DNA from: Bacteroidales bacterium
GTDB lineage: Bacteria; Bacteroidota; Bacteroidia; Bacteroidales; UBA932
DNA length: 64,000 nucleotides
Assembly: GCA_017427385.1 (NCBI GenBank)
Contig: JAFRSW010000001.1
Coordinates: 1-64,000 of the forward strand
Reading direction: 5' to 3'
The position numbers and the translations under genes were made by a program. Of this stretch, positions 33,398-41,552 are shown piece after piece. Under the pieces are notes generated by a model that was given only the letters and a program-made list of their open reading frames with translations, was not told the DNA's origin and made no database searches. The number at the start of each line of letters is the position of its first letter. The first letter of the stretch is position 1.

Positions 33398-34428
33398 GCA
33401 AGAAAGATAAATCCGCCATCCTCCTGATCTACACCGGAGGCACCATAGGAATGAAGGAAAGCGGGCACGGGCTCGTGCCCTTCGACTTCTCCCAGATACT
33501 GAGCGAAGTGCCTGAGCTGCAGAAGTTTACCTTCAAGATAGATTCCTACACCTTCGATCCGCTGATTGACTCTTCGGACGTGGAGCCCTCCATGTGGAAG
33601 GAGCTGGCGACACTGATGAAAGACAGGTACGATGCCTACGACGGATTCGTGGTGCTGCACGGCACCGACACCATGGCATACTCCGCCTCTGCGCTGAGTT
33701 TCATGCTGGACGGACTTGCGAAACCCGTCATCTTCACCGGGAGCCAGCTGCCGGTGGGAAGCCTCCGCACGGACGGTAAGGAGAACCTGGTTTCCGCCAT
33801 AGAGGTGGCTTCCGCCAAGGATGCCCGCGGGCGGGCGATGGTGCCGGAGGTGGCCATCTACTTCAACTCCCAGCTGATCCGCGGCAACAGGGCCACAAAG
33901 GTCAATGCTACCTCCTTCGATGCGTTCCGCTCCCCCAACTGCCCTCCGCTCGCGGAGGCGGGTATACGCATACGCTACAACAAGGCTCTGATACGCTACC
34001 CTTCCGCAGATACTTCGCTGTCCATCCATACGGATCTCGACACCCGCGTCGCAATCCTCAAAGTGCACCCCGGAATCACCGAGCAGGTGGCGCGTAACGT
34101 GCTGCTGGGCAATGGGATACGTGCTGTCATCATAGAGACCTACGGCTCCGGCAACGCCATCTCCAAGCCCTGGTTCACCGACATCATCCGCGAGAGCGCC
34201 GCGAGCGGGAAGATACTCCTCAACATCACCCAGTGCCTGGCCGGGGACGTGAACATGAACCTCTATGCCACGGGCAAGGCCCTGAAGGAGGCGGGAGTGG
34301 TGTCCGGGAGCGATATCACCACCGAAGGTGGACTTGCGAAACTATTTGTTTTGATGGGCGAACATGCTGATAATGAAAAAGTAAAGCGTCTTCTGGAGAA
34401 AAACCTCAAAGGGGAAATATCAAAATAA
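33394..34428 (+). CDS. ansA: Type I L-asparaginase
   Basis: The 344-residue protein has IYTGGTIGMKE with the nucleophile threonine, the second triad region VVLHGTDTMAYSASAL, and the tail of cytoplasmic asparaginases. It hydrolyses asparagine to aspartate and ammonia. There is no signal peptide. It overlaps the tatD stop by four bases. An asparaginyl-tRNA synthetase gene lies 2.5 kb downstream, but co-regulation is not shown. Confidence 0.92.
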   Translation: MSKKDKSAILLIYTGGTIGMKESGHGLVPFDFSQILSEVPELQKFTFKIDSYTFDPLIDSSDVEPSMWKELATLMKDRYDAYDGFVVLHGTDTMAYSASALSFMLDGLAKPVIFTGSQLPVGSLRTDGKENLVSAIEVASAKDARGRAMVPEVAIYFNSQLIRGNRATKVNATSFDAFRSPNCPPLAEAGIRIRYNKALIRYPSADTSLSIHTDLDTRVAILKVHPGITEQVARNVLLGNGIRAVIIETYGSGNAISKPWFTDIIRESAASGKILLNITQCLAGDVNMNLYATGKALKEAGVVSGSDITTEGGLAKLFVLMGEHADNEKVKRLLEKNLKGEISK

Positions 34429-34532
34429 GTATTGGCATATGAAATATTTTTGCTAAATTGCGTTGATTTTATGTAGTTGAGAATAATATCAATCAAATAA
34501 AACATTATCAATTAAATCACTAAGAACAAGTT

Positions 34533-35327
34533 ATGAAAAAGTTTTTCATGATTCTCGCAGCAATGGCCCTTATGGCTTTCACTGCTAGCATTGCTTCCGC
34601 ACAGGATGCCGCCGCTCCCGAGCAGGCCGCAACTGAAGAAGTAGCACAGGCTCCCGCCAACGATCTGGCAGCCCTTACCGCCGGTGCTCCCGAGGTTCCG
34701 CTCACCCAGGCTCTCAAGACCAAGTTCATCGAAGGTGGTGCAGGCTTCATGTCCCTCATCATCATCTGCCTTGTCATCGGTCTCGCCCTCTCTATCGAGC
34801 GCATCCTCTATCTCTCGTTCTCCAAGACCAACACCAAGAAGCTCATCGCCGATGTCGAGAAGGCTCTTGAGGAAGGTGGTATCGAGAAAGCAAAGGAAGT
34901 CTGCCGCAATACCCGTGGCCCCGTGGCAAGCATTTACTATCAGGGTCTCCTGCACTACGATCAGGGAATCGATGTCGTAGAGAAGAACATCGTCTCCTAC
35001 GGCTCCGTGCAGAGCAGCGAGCTTGAGAGCGGTCTGAGCTGGATCAGCCTCTTCATCGCAATCGCCCCTTCACTCGGATTCCTCGGAACCGTTATCGGTA
35101 TGATCCAGGCATTCGACGCCATCCAGGCAGCCGGCGATATCAGCCCGAACGTCGTGGCAGGCGGTATGAAGGTCGCCCTTATCACCACTGTGGCAGGTCT
35201 CATCGTTGCTATGATCCTCCAGGTGTTCTACAACTACATCCTTGCTAAGATCGAGAGCATCACCATCGACATGGAAGACAGCTCCATCAGCCTCATCGAT
35301 GTACTCACCAAATACGGAAAGAAGTAA
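34533..35327 (+). CDS. exbB: MotA/TolQ/ExbB proton-channel protein
   Basis: The 264-residue protein starts with a hydrophobic signal-like helix (FFMILAAMALMAFTASIASAQ) and an alanine/glutamate-rich linker, then three membrane helices: GFMSLIIICLVIGLALSIERILYL, then SLFIAIAPSLGFLGTVIGMIQAF and VALITTVAGLIVAMILQVFYNYI. The last two carry the ExbB family motifs for proton flow. The preceding 104 bases are AT-rich and hold the promoter. Next comes a membrane protein gene starting at the last base of this one. Confidence 0.92.
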   Translation: MKKFFMILAAMALMAFTASIASAQDAAAPEQAATEEVAQAPANDLAALTAGAPEVPLTQALKTKFIEGGAGFMSLIIICLVIGLALSIERILYLSFSKTNTKKLIADVEKALEEGGIEKAKEVCRNTRGPVASIYYQGLLHYDQGIDVVEKNIVSYGSVQSSELESGLSWISLFIAIAPSLGFLGTVIGMIQAFDAIQAAGDISPNVVAGGMKVALITTVAGLIVAMILQVFYNYILAKIESITIDMEDSSISLIDVLTKYGKK

Positions 35328-35764
35328 TGAAAAATCTTAACAAAATATTTAAATGGGCGATGGTGCTCCTTCTCGTCGTCAGCGTGGTCCTGCTTGTAGT
35401 GGGATTCGTCGGCGGCTGGAAAGAGGGCAACGTTGACGTCCTGCTCGGCTGGACCTACATCATGGTAGGTCTCGCTATTGCAGCAGTGGTCATCGTGGGC
35501 CTCATCATTGGCGCCATCAACAACCCCAAGAGCCTGGTCAAACTCGGACTCGGGCTCGTGGCGGTGGCAATCGTATGCTTCATTGCATACCTGATTGCTC
35601 CCGGAGACCCTGCGCTCAACCTGACCACGATGGATCAGCCCAGCGCACCCATGCTCAAACTCACCGATACGATTCTCTACCTGACATATTTCGCCGGCAT
35701 CGTGGCAGTTCTTTCCATTGTTGTTGGTGAAATCCGTCTTGCAATCACGAACAAAAAAGGTTAA
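35327..35764 (+). CDS. Membrane protein of the Exb operon, unknown function
   Basis: The 145 residues form four hydrophobic segments with no soluble domain. Homologues sit between exbB and exbD in many Bacteroidota operons, as far as I recall, which suggests a subunit or assembly factor of the energising complex. The start overlaps the exbB stop by one base; six bases separate it from exbD. Confidence 0.8.
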   Translation: MKNLNKIFKWAMVLLLVVSVVLLVVGFVGGWKEGNVDVLLGWTYIMVGLAIAAVVIVGLIIGAINNPKSLVKLGLGLVAVAIVCFIAYLIAPGDPALNLTTMDQPSAPMLKLTDTILYLTYFAGIVAVLSIVVGEIRLAITNKKG

Positions 35765-35770
35765 CGGACT

Positions 35771-36352
35771 ATGGCAAAGAAAACACCCGCGATCAATTCG
35801 AGTTCAACGGCCGACATCGCTTTCCTCCTGCTCTGCTACTTCCTCATGACAACTACCATGGGCACGCAGACTGGTCTGAGCCGTCGTCTGCCTCCTATGC
35901 CCGACCCCAACCAGAAGGTAGAGGACCAGAAAGTTAATCGCCGCAACATCATCATTGTGAAGATTAACTCCGCCGACAGAATTTTGGCCGGTAGTGAACC
36001 CATAGACGTTAGCCAGCTCAAGGACAAGATTAAGATCTTCCTTACCAACCCCACCGACGATCCCAACCTTCCCGTCATGGAAGCCACCGAGATCGCAGGC
36101 CTCGGTAACCGCAAGGTTTCGAAGGGCGTCATATCCCTCCAGAACGACCGTGGCACCAGTTATCAGGCATACATCGCCGTTCAGAACGAGCTTGTGAAAG
36201 CCGTGAACGAACTCCGCGACGAAGCCTCGATGAGGGAATTCGGCAAGAAGTTCCTCGCCCTTGACGAAGATGGTCAGAAAATCATCAAGGAACTCGTTCC
36301 TCAGCAGATCTCCGAGGCCGAGCCCAAGGATGTTGGTAAAAGAAGAAGATAG
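35771..36352 (+). CDS. exbD: ExbD/TolR-family protein, first copy
   Basis: The 193-residue protein has the short N-terminal tail and single helix of ExbD with the key aspartate in SSTADIAFLLLCYFLMTTTM, then a periplasmic domain of about 150 residues with the TolR fold. The periplasmic part is longer than usual. It works with ExbB to couple the proton gradient to TonB. Confidence 0.9.
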   Translation: MAKKTPAINSSSTADIAFLLLCYFLMTTTMGTQTGLSRRLPPMPDPNQKVEDQKVNRRNIIIVKINSADRILAGSEPIDVSQLKDKIKIFLTNPTDDPNLPVMEATEIAGLGNRKVSKGVISLQNDRGTSYQAYIAVQNELVKAVNELRDEASMREFGKKFLALDEDGQKIIKELVPQQISEAEPKDVGKRRR

Positions 36353-36364
36353 GAGGATATAGTT

Positions 36365-36829
36365 ATGTCAATGTTTAAGAAAGGCGAAAAGAAAGAAATG
36401 CCGGGAATCGCTTCCGGCTCGCTCTCCGATATCGTTTTCATGCTCTTGTTCTTCTTCATGGTGACGACCCAGATGAGGGAAACCGAAAACAAGGTCGTCG
36501 TCAAGATCCCCCAGGCTTCTGAATCGGTGAAGCTCGATCGCAAAGACCTCGCTTCCTATATCAACATCGGAACTCCTATCCGCAGCCTCCAGGCTCAGTA
36601 CGGAACCGATGCACGTATCCAGCTCAACGACTCTTTCAAGACCGTGGACGATATCCGCGACTTCGTTGCAGCAGAGCGTGACTCCAAGAGCGAGAACGAC
36701 CGTGCTTTCATGCAGATTTGCATCAGGGCGGACCAGGATGTACGTATGGGTATCATTACCGATGTTAAGCAGGAGTTGCGACGCTGCTCTGCGCTTAAGA
36801 TCATGTACTCAGCAAGGAAGGGCGAGTAA
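36365..36829 (+). CDS. exbD: ExbD/TolR-family protein, second copy
   Basis: The 154-residue protein has the helix SGSLSDIVFMLLFFFMVTTQM, again with the aspartate on the membrane face, and a TolR-like domain ending DVKQELRRCSALKIMYSARKGE. Two different ExbD proteins in one operon suggest a heterodimer in the motor. The operon ends with a terminator 20 bases downstream. Confidence 0.9.
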   Translation: MSMFKKGEKKEMPGIASGSLSDIVFMLLFFFMVTTQMRETENKVVVKIPQASESVKLDRKDLASYINIGTPIRSLQAQYGTDARIQLNDSFKTVDDIRDFVAAERDSKSENDRAFMQICIRADQDVRMGIITDVKQELRRCSALKIMYSARKGE

Positions 36830-36848
36830 AACCGCCCCGCTTCTATAG

Positions 36849-36877
36849 AGCAGCCCCCTTTATGAGGGCTGCTTTTT
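36849..36877 (+). terminator. Intrinsic terminator after the exb operon
   Basis: AGCAGCCC (36849-36856) pairs with GGGCTGCT (36866-36873), followed by TTTTT. Confidence 0.85.
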
Positions 36878-36894
36878 AAAATGCAATAAAAGGA

Positions 36895-38304
36895 ATGTCT
36901 AAGGAATTACTGCGTACGAAGGTCAAGGACCTTCTTGCAAAGGCACCCGGAGAAGAGGTTCTCGCGAAGGGCTGGGTGCGCACAAAGCGAGGAAACAAGG
37001 AAATCGCGTTCATCGCACTGAACGACGGTTCCACCATAAATAATATTCAGATCGTAGTCGACAAGACCGCGACGGATGCAGACCTGCTGGCGAAAGTCAC
37101 CACAGGTGCCTGCATAGCCGTCCGTGGCAAGCTGGTGGAGTCTATAGGAAGCGGCCAGGCGGTCGAGATCCAGGCTTCGGAAATCGAAGTCTACGGAGAA
37201 TGCGACCCTGTGCGTTATCCTCTTCAGAAGAAAGATACCAGTTTCGAGTATCTTCGCACTGTCGCCCACATGCGTCCCCGCACCAATACCTTCGGCGCTG
37301 TGCTGCGCCTACGCAGCCAGATGGCCTTCGCCATCCACGAGTATTTCCATTCGAAGGGATTCGTCTATCTGCACACCCCGCTCATCACTGCGGCTGACGC
37401 CGAGGGTGCCGGTAACATGTTCCAGGTGACAACCCTGGACCTCAACGCCCCTCTCCCCCGCGACAAGAAGGGTGGCATAGACTACAGTAAGGATTTCTTC
37501 GGGCGCAGGACCTCCCTGACCGTCAGCGGTCAGCTTGAAGGCGAGCTCGGAGCCACCGCGCTCGGCGAGATCTACACCTTCGGCCCCACCTTCCGCGCAG
37601 AGAATTCAAACACTCCCCGCCACCTGGCGGAGTTCTGGATGATAGAGCCGGAGATGGCATTCTACGACATCAAGGATAACATGGCCCTCGCCGAAGACTT
37701 CATCAAGAGCCTGGTCAAGTACGCCCTCGACAACTGCTACGACGACCTCAAGTTCCTGAACGACCGCTACGACAGCGAGCTAATCGAGCGCCTGCAGGGC
37801 GTAGTGAACACCGAGTTCAAGATCCTCACCTACACCGAGGGCATCGAGATCCTCGAGAAGGCGGTTGCGGACGGGCACAAGTTCGAGTATCCCGTGGCCT
37901 GGGGCGTGGACCTGCAGAGCGAGCACGAGAGGTATCTGGTGGAGCAGCACTTCGGCCGCCCCGTCATCCTCACCGACTATCCCAAGGACATCAAGGCCTT
38001 CTACATGAAGCAGAACGAGGATGGACGCACCGTGCGCGCCATGGACGTTCTCTTCCCGAAGATCGGCGAGATCATCGGCGGAAGCGAGCGCGAGGCCAGC
38101 TTCGAGAAGCTGAACGCACGCATCGACGAACTGGGCATGAGCCACCGCACCCTGGAGTGGTATCTGGATACCCGCCGCTTCGGCAGCTGCCCTCACAGTG
38201 GCTTCGGCCTCGGATTCGAGAGGCTGCTGCTCTTCGTGACCGGCATGCAGAACATCCGCGATGTCATCCCCTTCCCGAGAACCCCTAAAAACGCAGAATT
38301 CTAG
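36895..38304 (+). CDS. asnS: Asparaginyl-tRNA synthetase
   Basis: The 469-residue class II synthetase starts with the OB-fold anticodon-binding domain ([25 protein letters not shown]), then motif 2-type [26 protein letters not shown] and motif 3 [27 protein letters not shown]. It charges tRNA-Asn. An AAGGA precedes the ATG, one of the few Shine-Dalgarno-like sites here. The udk gene follows after three bases. Confidence 0.95.
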   Translation: MSKELLRTKVKDLLAKAPGEEVLAKGWVRTKRGNKEIAFIALNDGSTINNIQIVVDKTATDADLLAKVTTGACIAVRGKLVESIGSGQAVEIQASEIEVYGECDPVRYPLQKKDTSFEYLRTVAHMRPRTNTFGAVLRLRSQMAFAIHEYFHSKGFVYLHTPLITAADAEGAGNMFQVTTLDLNAPLPRDKKGGIDYSKDFFGRRTSLTVSGQLEGELGATALGEIYTFGPTFRAENSNTPRHLAEFWMIEPEMAFYDIKDNMALAEDFIKSLVKYALDNCYDDLKFLNDRYDSELIERLQGVVNTEFKILTYTEGIEILEKAVADGHKFEYPVAWGVDLQSEHERYLVEQHFGRPVILTDYPKDIKAFYMKQNEDGRTVRAMDVLFPKIGEIIGGSEREASFEKLNARIDELGMSHRTLEWYLDTRRFGSCPHSGFGLGFERLLLFVTGMQNIRDVIPFPRTPKNAEF

Positions 38305-38307
38305 AAT

Positions 38308-38934
38308 ATGTTGGTAATAGGTATCGCCGGCGGTTCCGGCTCAGGAAAAACCACAGTGGTGAAGGCGATCAAGGACCGCCTCAAGGAAGATGTGGTGGTC
38401 ATCCCCCAGGATGCCTACTACAAAGACTCCAGCAACCTCTCGGACGAGCAGAAGCGCAATCAGAACTTCGACCATCCGGACGCCATCGACTGGGAACTTC
38501 TCTGCAAGCAGCTCAGCGAACTGAAAGAGGGTAAGACTGTGCACCAGCCTGTGTATTCCTACATCAGCTGCTCGCGTTCCAAGACAGAGACCGTGACGGT
38601 GGAGCCCGCCGACGTGATTATCATCGAGGGCATCCTCATCTTCACCTGCAAGAAACTGCGGGACCAGCTGGATATCAAGCTGTTCGTGGATGCGGACGAT
38701 GACGACCGCCTGATGCGCGTGATGGCCCGCGACATCCGCGAACGCGGGAAGAACGTGGAATGGGTAATCGAGCGCTACAGCCGCACCGTGAAGCCGATGT
38801 ACCTTCAGTTCATCGAACCCAGCAAGCGCTACGCCGACATAATCATCCCCCAGGGCGGCCACAACAAGGTTGCCATCAACATGATAATGAACACGGTGGA
38901 GAAGGCCCTCCGGAAGAACAAGGCAAACGTGTAA
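38308..38934 (+). CDS. udk: Uridine kinase
   Basis: The 208-residue protein has the P-loop GIAGGSGSGKTTVV, QDAYYKD, NFDHPDAIDW and RYSRTVKPMYLQFIEPSKRYADIIIP, typical of uridine/cytidine kinase. It salvages uridine and cytidine to the monophosphates. It follows asnS after three bases and precedes the TonB-like gene by nine, so the three are likely one operon. Confidence 0.94.
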   Translation: MLVIGIAGGSGSGKTTVVKAIKDRLKEDVVVIPQDAYYKDSSNLSDEQKRNQNFDHPDAIDWELLCKQLSELKEGKTVHQPVYSYISCSRSKTETVTVEPADVIIIEGILIFTCKKLRDQLDIKLFVDADDDDRLMRVMARDIRERGKNVEWVIERYSRTVKPMYLQFIEPSKRYADIIIPQGGHNKVAINMIMNTVEKALRKNKANV

Positions 38935-38943
38935 ACGAAGGCT

Positions 38944-39654
38944 ATGCGCATCTCCAGAGACGACCGGGCCGGATTATACATCACAGTGATCGTGCACCTC
39001 GTGGTGCTGATCGTGCTGATGGCCATCCAGCTCGGTGCGACTTTGAAAAAGGAGACGTCCTTCGTGCTGGACTTCACCAAGATGGAGCAGATAGAGAAGC
39101 TCCAGAAAGAACTTGAGCTGAAGCAGGCGATCAACGACCGCCTCAACGAGATGCTCGCCGGAGGTTACGAGCCCATACGCAACATCGCGGTGGACCGCTC
39201 CGAACTCCGGGACGACCGCCATTCGGCGGAAGATGCGCGGGAGCTTTACGAAGAGGCCGAGAAACTGAAGCAGGACCTCCAGCGCCCTGCGGAGGAAGTT
39301 CAGGTGGAGCATGAGATTATTGCAGCTCCGACTCCTGCCAAGAAAGAAGAAGCGCGGAAAGAGGTCAAATACAGCGGCCCGTCCGTGTTGGAATACGAGC
39401 TGGAAGGCCGCAAGGCCAGCCGCCTGCCCATCCCGGCATACCGCTGCATCGGCGCCGGCGAGGTTCGCATCAACATCACCGTGGACAAGCAGGGAACGGT
39501 GGTTGGCGCCAAGGTGGACGAGAGCTCGTCATCTTCCGACGGATGCCTGCGTTCCTTTGCCGTCCGGGCAGCCAGGATGTCGAAGTTCTCGATGAGTACC
39601 ACGGCGCCCGACCGCCAGCAAGGATATATAATTTACCAATTTGTAGCACAATAA
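38944..39654 (+). CDS. TonB-family energy transducer
   Basis: This 236-residue protein has one N-terminal membrane helix (AGLYITVIVHLVVLIVLMAIQLG), a charged coiled-coil spacer (MEQIEKLQKELELKQAINDRLNEM) in place of the usual proline-rich one, and a C-terminal TonB fold (GEVRINITVDKQGTVVGAKVDE, ending with IIYQFVAQ). It likely pairs with the ExbB/ExbD motor encoded 2 kb upstream and links it to outer-membrane transporters. Confidence 0.82.
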   Translation: MRISRDDRAGLYITVIVHLVVLIVLMAIQLGATLKKETSFVLDFTKMEQIEKLQKELELKQAINDRLNEMLAGGYEPIRNIAVDRSELRDDRHSAEDARELYEEAEKLKQDLQRPAEEVQVEHEIIAAPTPAKKEEARKEVKYSGPSVLEYELEGRKASRLPIPAYRCIGAGEVRINITVDKQGTVVGAKVDESSSSSDGCLRSFAVRAARMSKFSMSTTAPDRQQGYIIYQFVAQ

Positions 39655-39667
39655 CACTGAAACTGAA

Positions 39668-40630
39668 ATGAAAAAGTCTATTTTAAAGCCCTTGATGGCA
39701 ATTTTGCTCGCTGCGCCCCTGCTATCGGGATGTCTGGCCGGCAAGTTCATGTGCAATTACGCCCTGAAACCTACCCCTCACGGTGTAGATGATATTGAGC
39801 GCACCCGCCATAAAGCCGATTCGCTGTGCCCCGGGGTTATTGCCTGGTACGATAACCTGCATAATGCGGGAGTATTCCAAGACACTACGATTGTCGGAGA
39901 GGGCGGATTCAAGGTGCACGCAGTCTACGCTCCCGCAAAGAATCCCGCCAAGGCAGAAGGCACTGCGGTGGTAGTGCACGGCTATACCGACAACCACCTC
40001 GTCTTCCTGTATCTGGTAAAGATGTACCGGGATGAGTTCAACTACAATGTGATGGTGCCGGATCTGCAGTATCACGGCTATTCCGAAGGCCGCGCCGCCG
40101 GAATGGGATGGCTCGACCGCCTCGATGTGGAGCGCTGGGCCGCCCTGGCCCATGAGCTCTGGCCCAACGACTTCATGGTCGTTCACGGTGTGTCGATGGG
40201 TGCAGCCACCGTCATGATGATGAGCGGTGACGAATTGCCTTCGTATGTGCGCGCATTCGTGGAGGATTGCGGTTATTCTTCGGTTTGGGACCAGTTCGCC
40301 CACAACCTGAAGGATTCCTTCCATCTTCCCACCTTCCCTGTGCTCAATTCTGCATCCATTGTCTGCAAGAACCGCTACGGCTGGGGCTTCAAGGAAGCAT
40401 CTTCCGTCAAGCAGCTTGCCAAGTGCGACCGTCCCATGCTCTTCATCCATGGCGATGCCGACGACTTCGTGCCCTTCAGCCACCTGCAGAAGAACTACGA
40501 TGCCAAAACCCATGGCTACAAGGAAATGTGGGTCGGCAAGGGAGCAGTCCATGCCAACTCCTATGCCAAGCACCCCGAGGAGTACACCGAGCACGTCCGT
40601 GACTTCCTCGCCAAGGTGAAAAGGATGTAA
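39668..40630 (+). CDS. Alpha/beta-hydrolase lipoprotein
   Basis: The 320-residue protein starts MKKSILKPLMAILLAAPLLSGCLAG, a lipoprotein signal. The hydrolase core has VVVHGYTDNHLVFLYLV (oxyanion region), the nucleophile elbow VVHGVSMGAATVMMM, FIHGDADDFVPF (acid) and GAVHANSYAKHPEEY (histidine). This places it among serine aminopeptidase/esterase-like (Hydrolase_4) enzymes; the substrate is unknown. Confidence 0.88.
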   Translation: MKKSILKPLMAILLAAPLLSGCLAGKFMCNYALKPTPHGVDDIERTRHKADSLCPGVIAWYDNLHNAGVFQDTTIVGEGGFKVHAVYAPAKNPAKAEGTAVVVHGYTDNHLVFLYLVKMYRDEFNYNVMVPDLQYHGYSEGRAAGMGWLDRLDVERWAALAHELWPNDFMVVHGVSMGAATVMMMSGDELPSYVRAFVEDCGYSSVWDQFAHNLKDSFHLPTFPVLNSASIVCKNRYGWGFKEASSVKQLAKCDRPMLFIHGDADDFVPFSHLQKNYDAKTHGYKEMWVGKGAVHANSYAKHPEEYTEHVRDFLAKVKRM

Positions 40631-40633
40631 TTA

Positions 40634-40663
40634 TTTGGGATTGCAGATTAATTGCTATATTTG
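40634..40663 (+). promoter_or_regulatory. Promoter of tRNA-Ser
   Basis: TTTG (40634-40637) and TATATTTG (40656-40663) are 18 bases apart; the tRNA begins 16 bases downstream. Confidence 0.7.
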
Positions 40664-40678
40664 CAGTCCCTTTTACCG

Positions 40679-40763
40679 GGTGAGATGTCCGAGTGGTTGA
40701 AGGAGCCTGCCTCGAAAACAGGTGTACGGCAACGTACCGGGGGTTCGAATCCCTCTCTCACCG
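40679..40763 (+). tRNA. tRNA-Ser (anticodon CGA)
   Basis: The acceptor stem GGTGAGA pairs with TCTCACC, with discriminator G at 40763. The anticodon loop is CTCGAAA, giving CGA (reads UCG). A long variable arm (TGTACGGCAACGTACC region) confirms a class II tRNA. The T arm has GGGGG, TTCGAAT, CCCTC. The CCA end is not encoded. One C-A mismatch closes the anticodon loop. Confidence 0.95.
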
Positions 40764-40784
40764 CGCAATGCAATCAGAATCAGG

Positions 40785-40809
40785 CGCCGCACAACAGTGC
40801 GGCGTTTTT
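40785..40809 (+). terminator. Intrinsic terminator after tRNA-Ser
   Basis: CGCCGCAC (40785-40792), loop of four, GTGCGGCG (40797-40804), then TTTTT. Confidence 0.88.
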
Positions 40810-41552
40810 GCGTGATGGTGTGGCCGTTGAAAGCTTGCTTTCATAAGGGCACGGCAGCGCGCAAAAAGCGCGGCGCAGCCACGCACCTGTATTCTGATTG
40901 CTCTCGGTGACCAAGGGATAGCGCGACCGAAGGGAGCGGAATCCCTCCACCTCCCTCCTCCTTACCCAGAAACCCCCGCTCCCCCTCCTCGCGCTAGCAC
41001 TTTCAAATCTATTTACAAAAACTGCCTTCGGAGGCCGATTCTTGTAAAAAAACCGCCTAATAATGCCGTTTTTTTTACACAACCATGCATTACAGGCGGG
41101 TTTGCGTAAATACGTTTATAAACGTTTAATACTAAATGTCCATTTTAAATCCTGAGGCGCTCATCTGCTTTGCTCACGGTGTTCGAGGGATGTGCAAAGG
41201 GGCGCAGCGACTGCGCAAATCCCTCCCCATCCTCTCCCATCCCTCCCTCCGCTTTCATGCGTGGAGCCAACATATTGATTTGCTGGAGATTACGTGTTTT
41301 GTCTTCCCCTGATTAAAGGAAGGTAAAGTACCTATAGTATTGATTATTAGGCATTTGCCTCCACGACCCTTATATTTCATCAGTCGTAACTGATGAATTT
41401 GTGTCAAAAGACTTCCATTGCTCATAAATAGTCCGCATATTCCTTAAGTTGCGTGGCGAGAATCCTTTGAGCCTCGGCATCTCTGCAGAGGGTTGCTGGG
41501 ATTATGTTCCCACAAAAATCACTATCTTTACAACAACAAACCACTGCCACCC
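40810..41552. other. Long intergenic region between tRNA-Ser and the glycan locus
   Basis: No convincing gene is present on either strand; short frames here lack starts, motifs or family likeness. The stretch holds an inverted partner (40886-40900) of 40771-40784, repeat copy B (41012-41131), a perfect eight-base hairpin TTCATCAG with CTGATGAA (41376-41397), and a pyrimidine-rich tract with CCCTCC runs at 40940-41000 and 41220-41250. A TATCTTTA at about 41523 may serve as the promoter of the following lipoprotein gene. Confidence 0.6.
41012..41131 (+). repeat. Intergenic structured repeat, copy B
   Basis: Ungapped partner of 8269-8388 in the same orientation. Its right end AAACGTTTATAAACGTTT is a perfect 18-base palindrome, and GTAAAAAAACCG with CGTTTTTTTTAC forms the central hairpin. 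No gene adjoins it directly. Confidence 0.7.

Noticed and set aside
40652..40846. 64-codon frame across tRNA-Ser
   Set aside because: It runs through the tRNA and its terminator.
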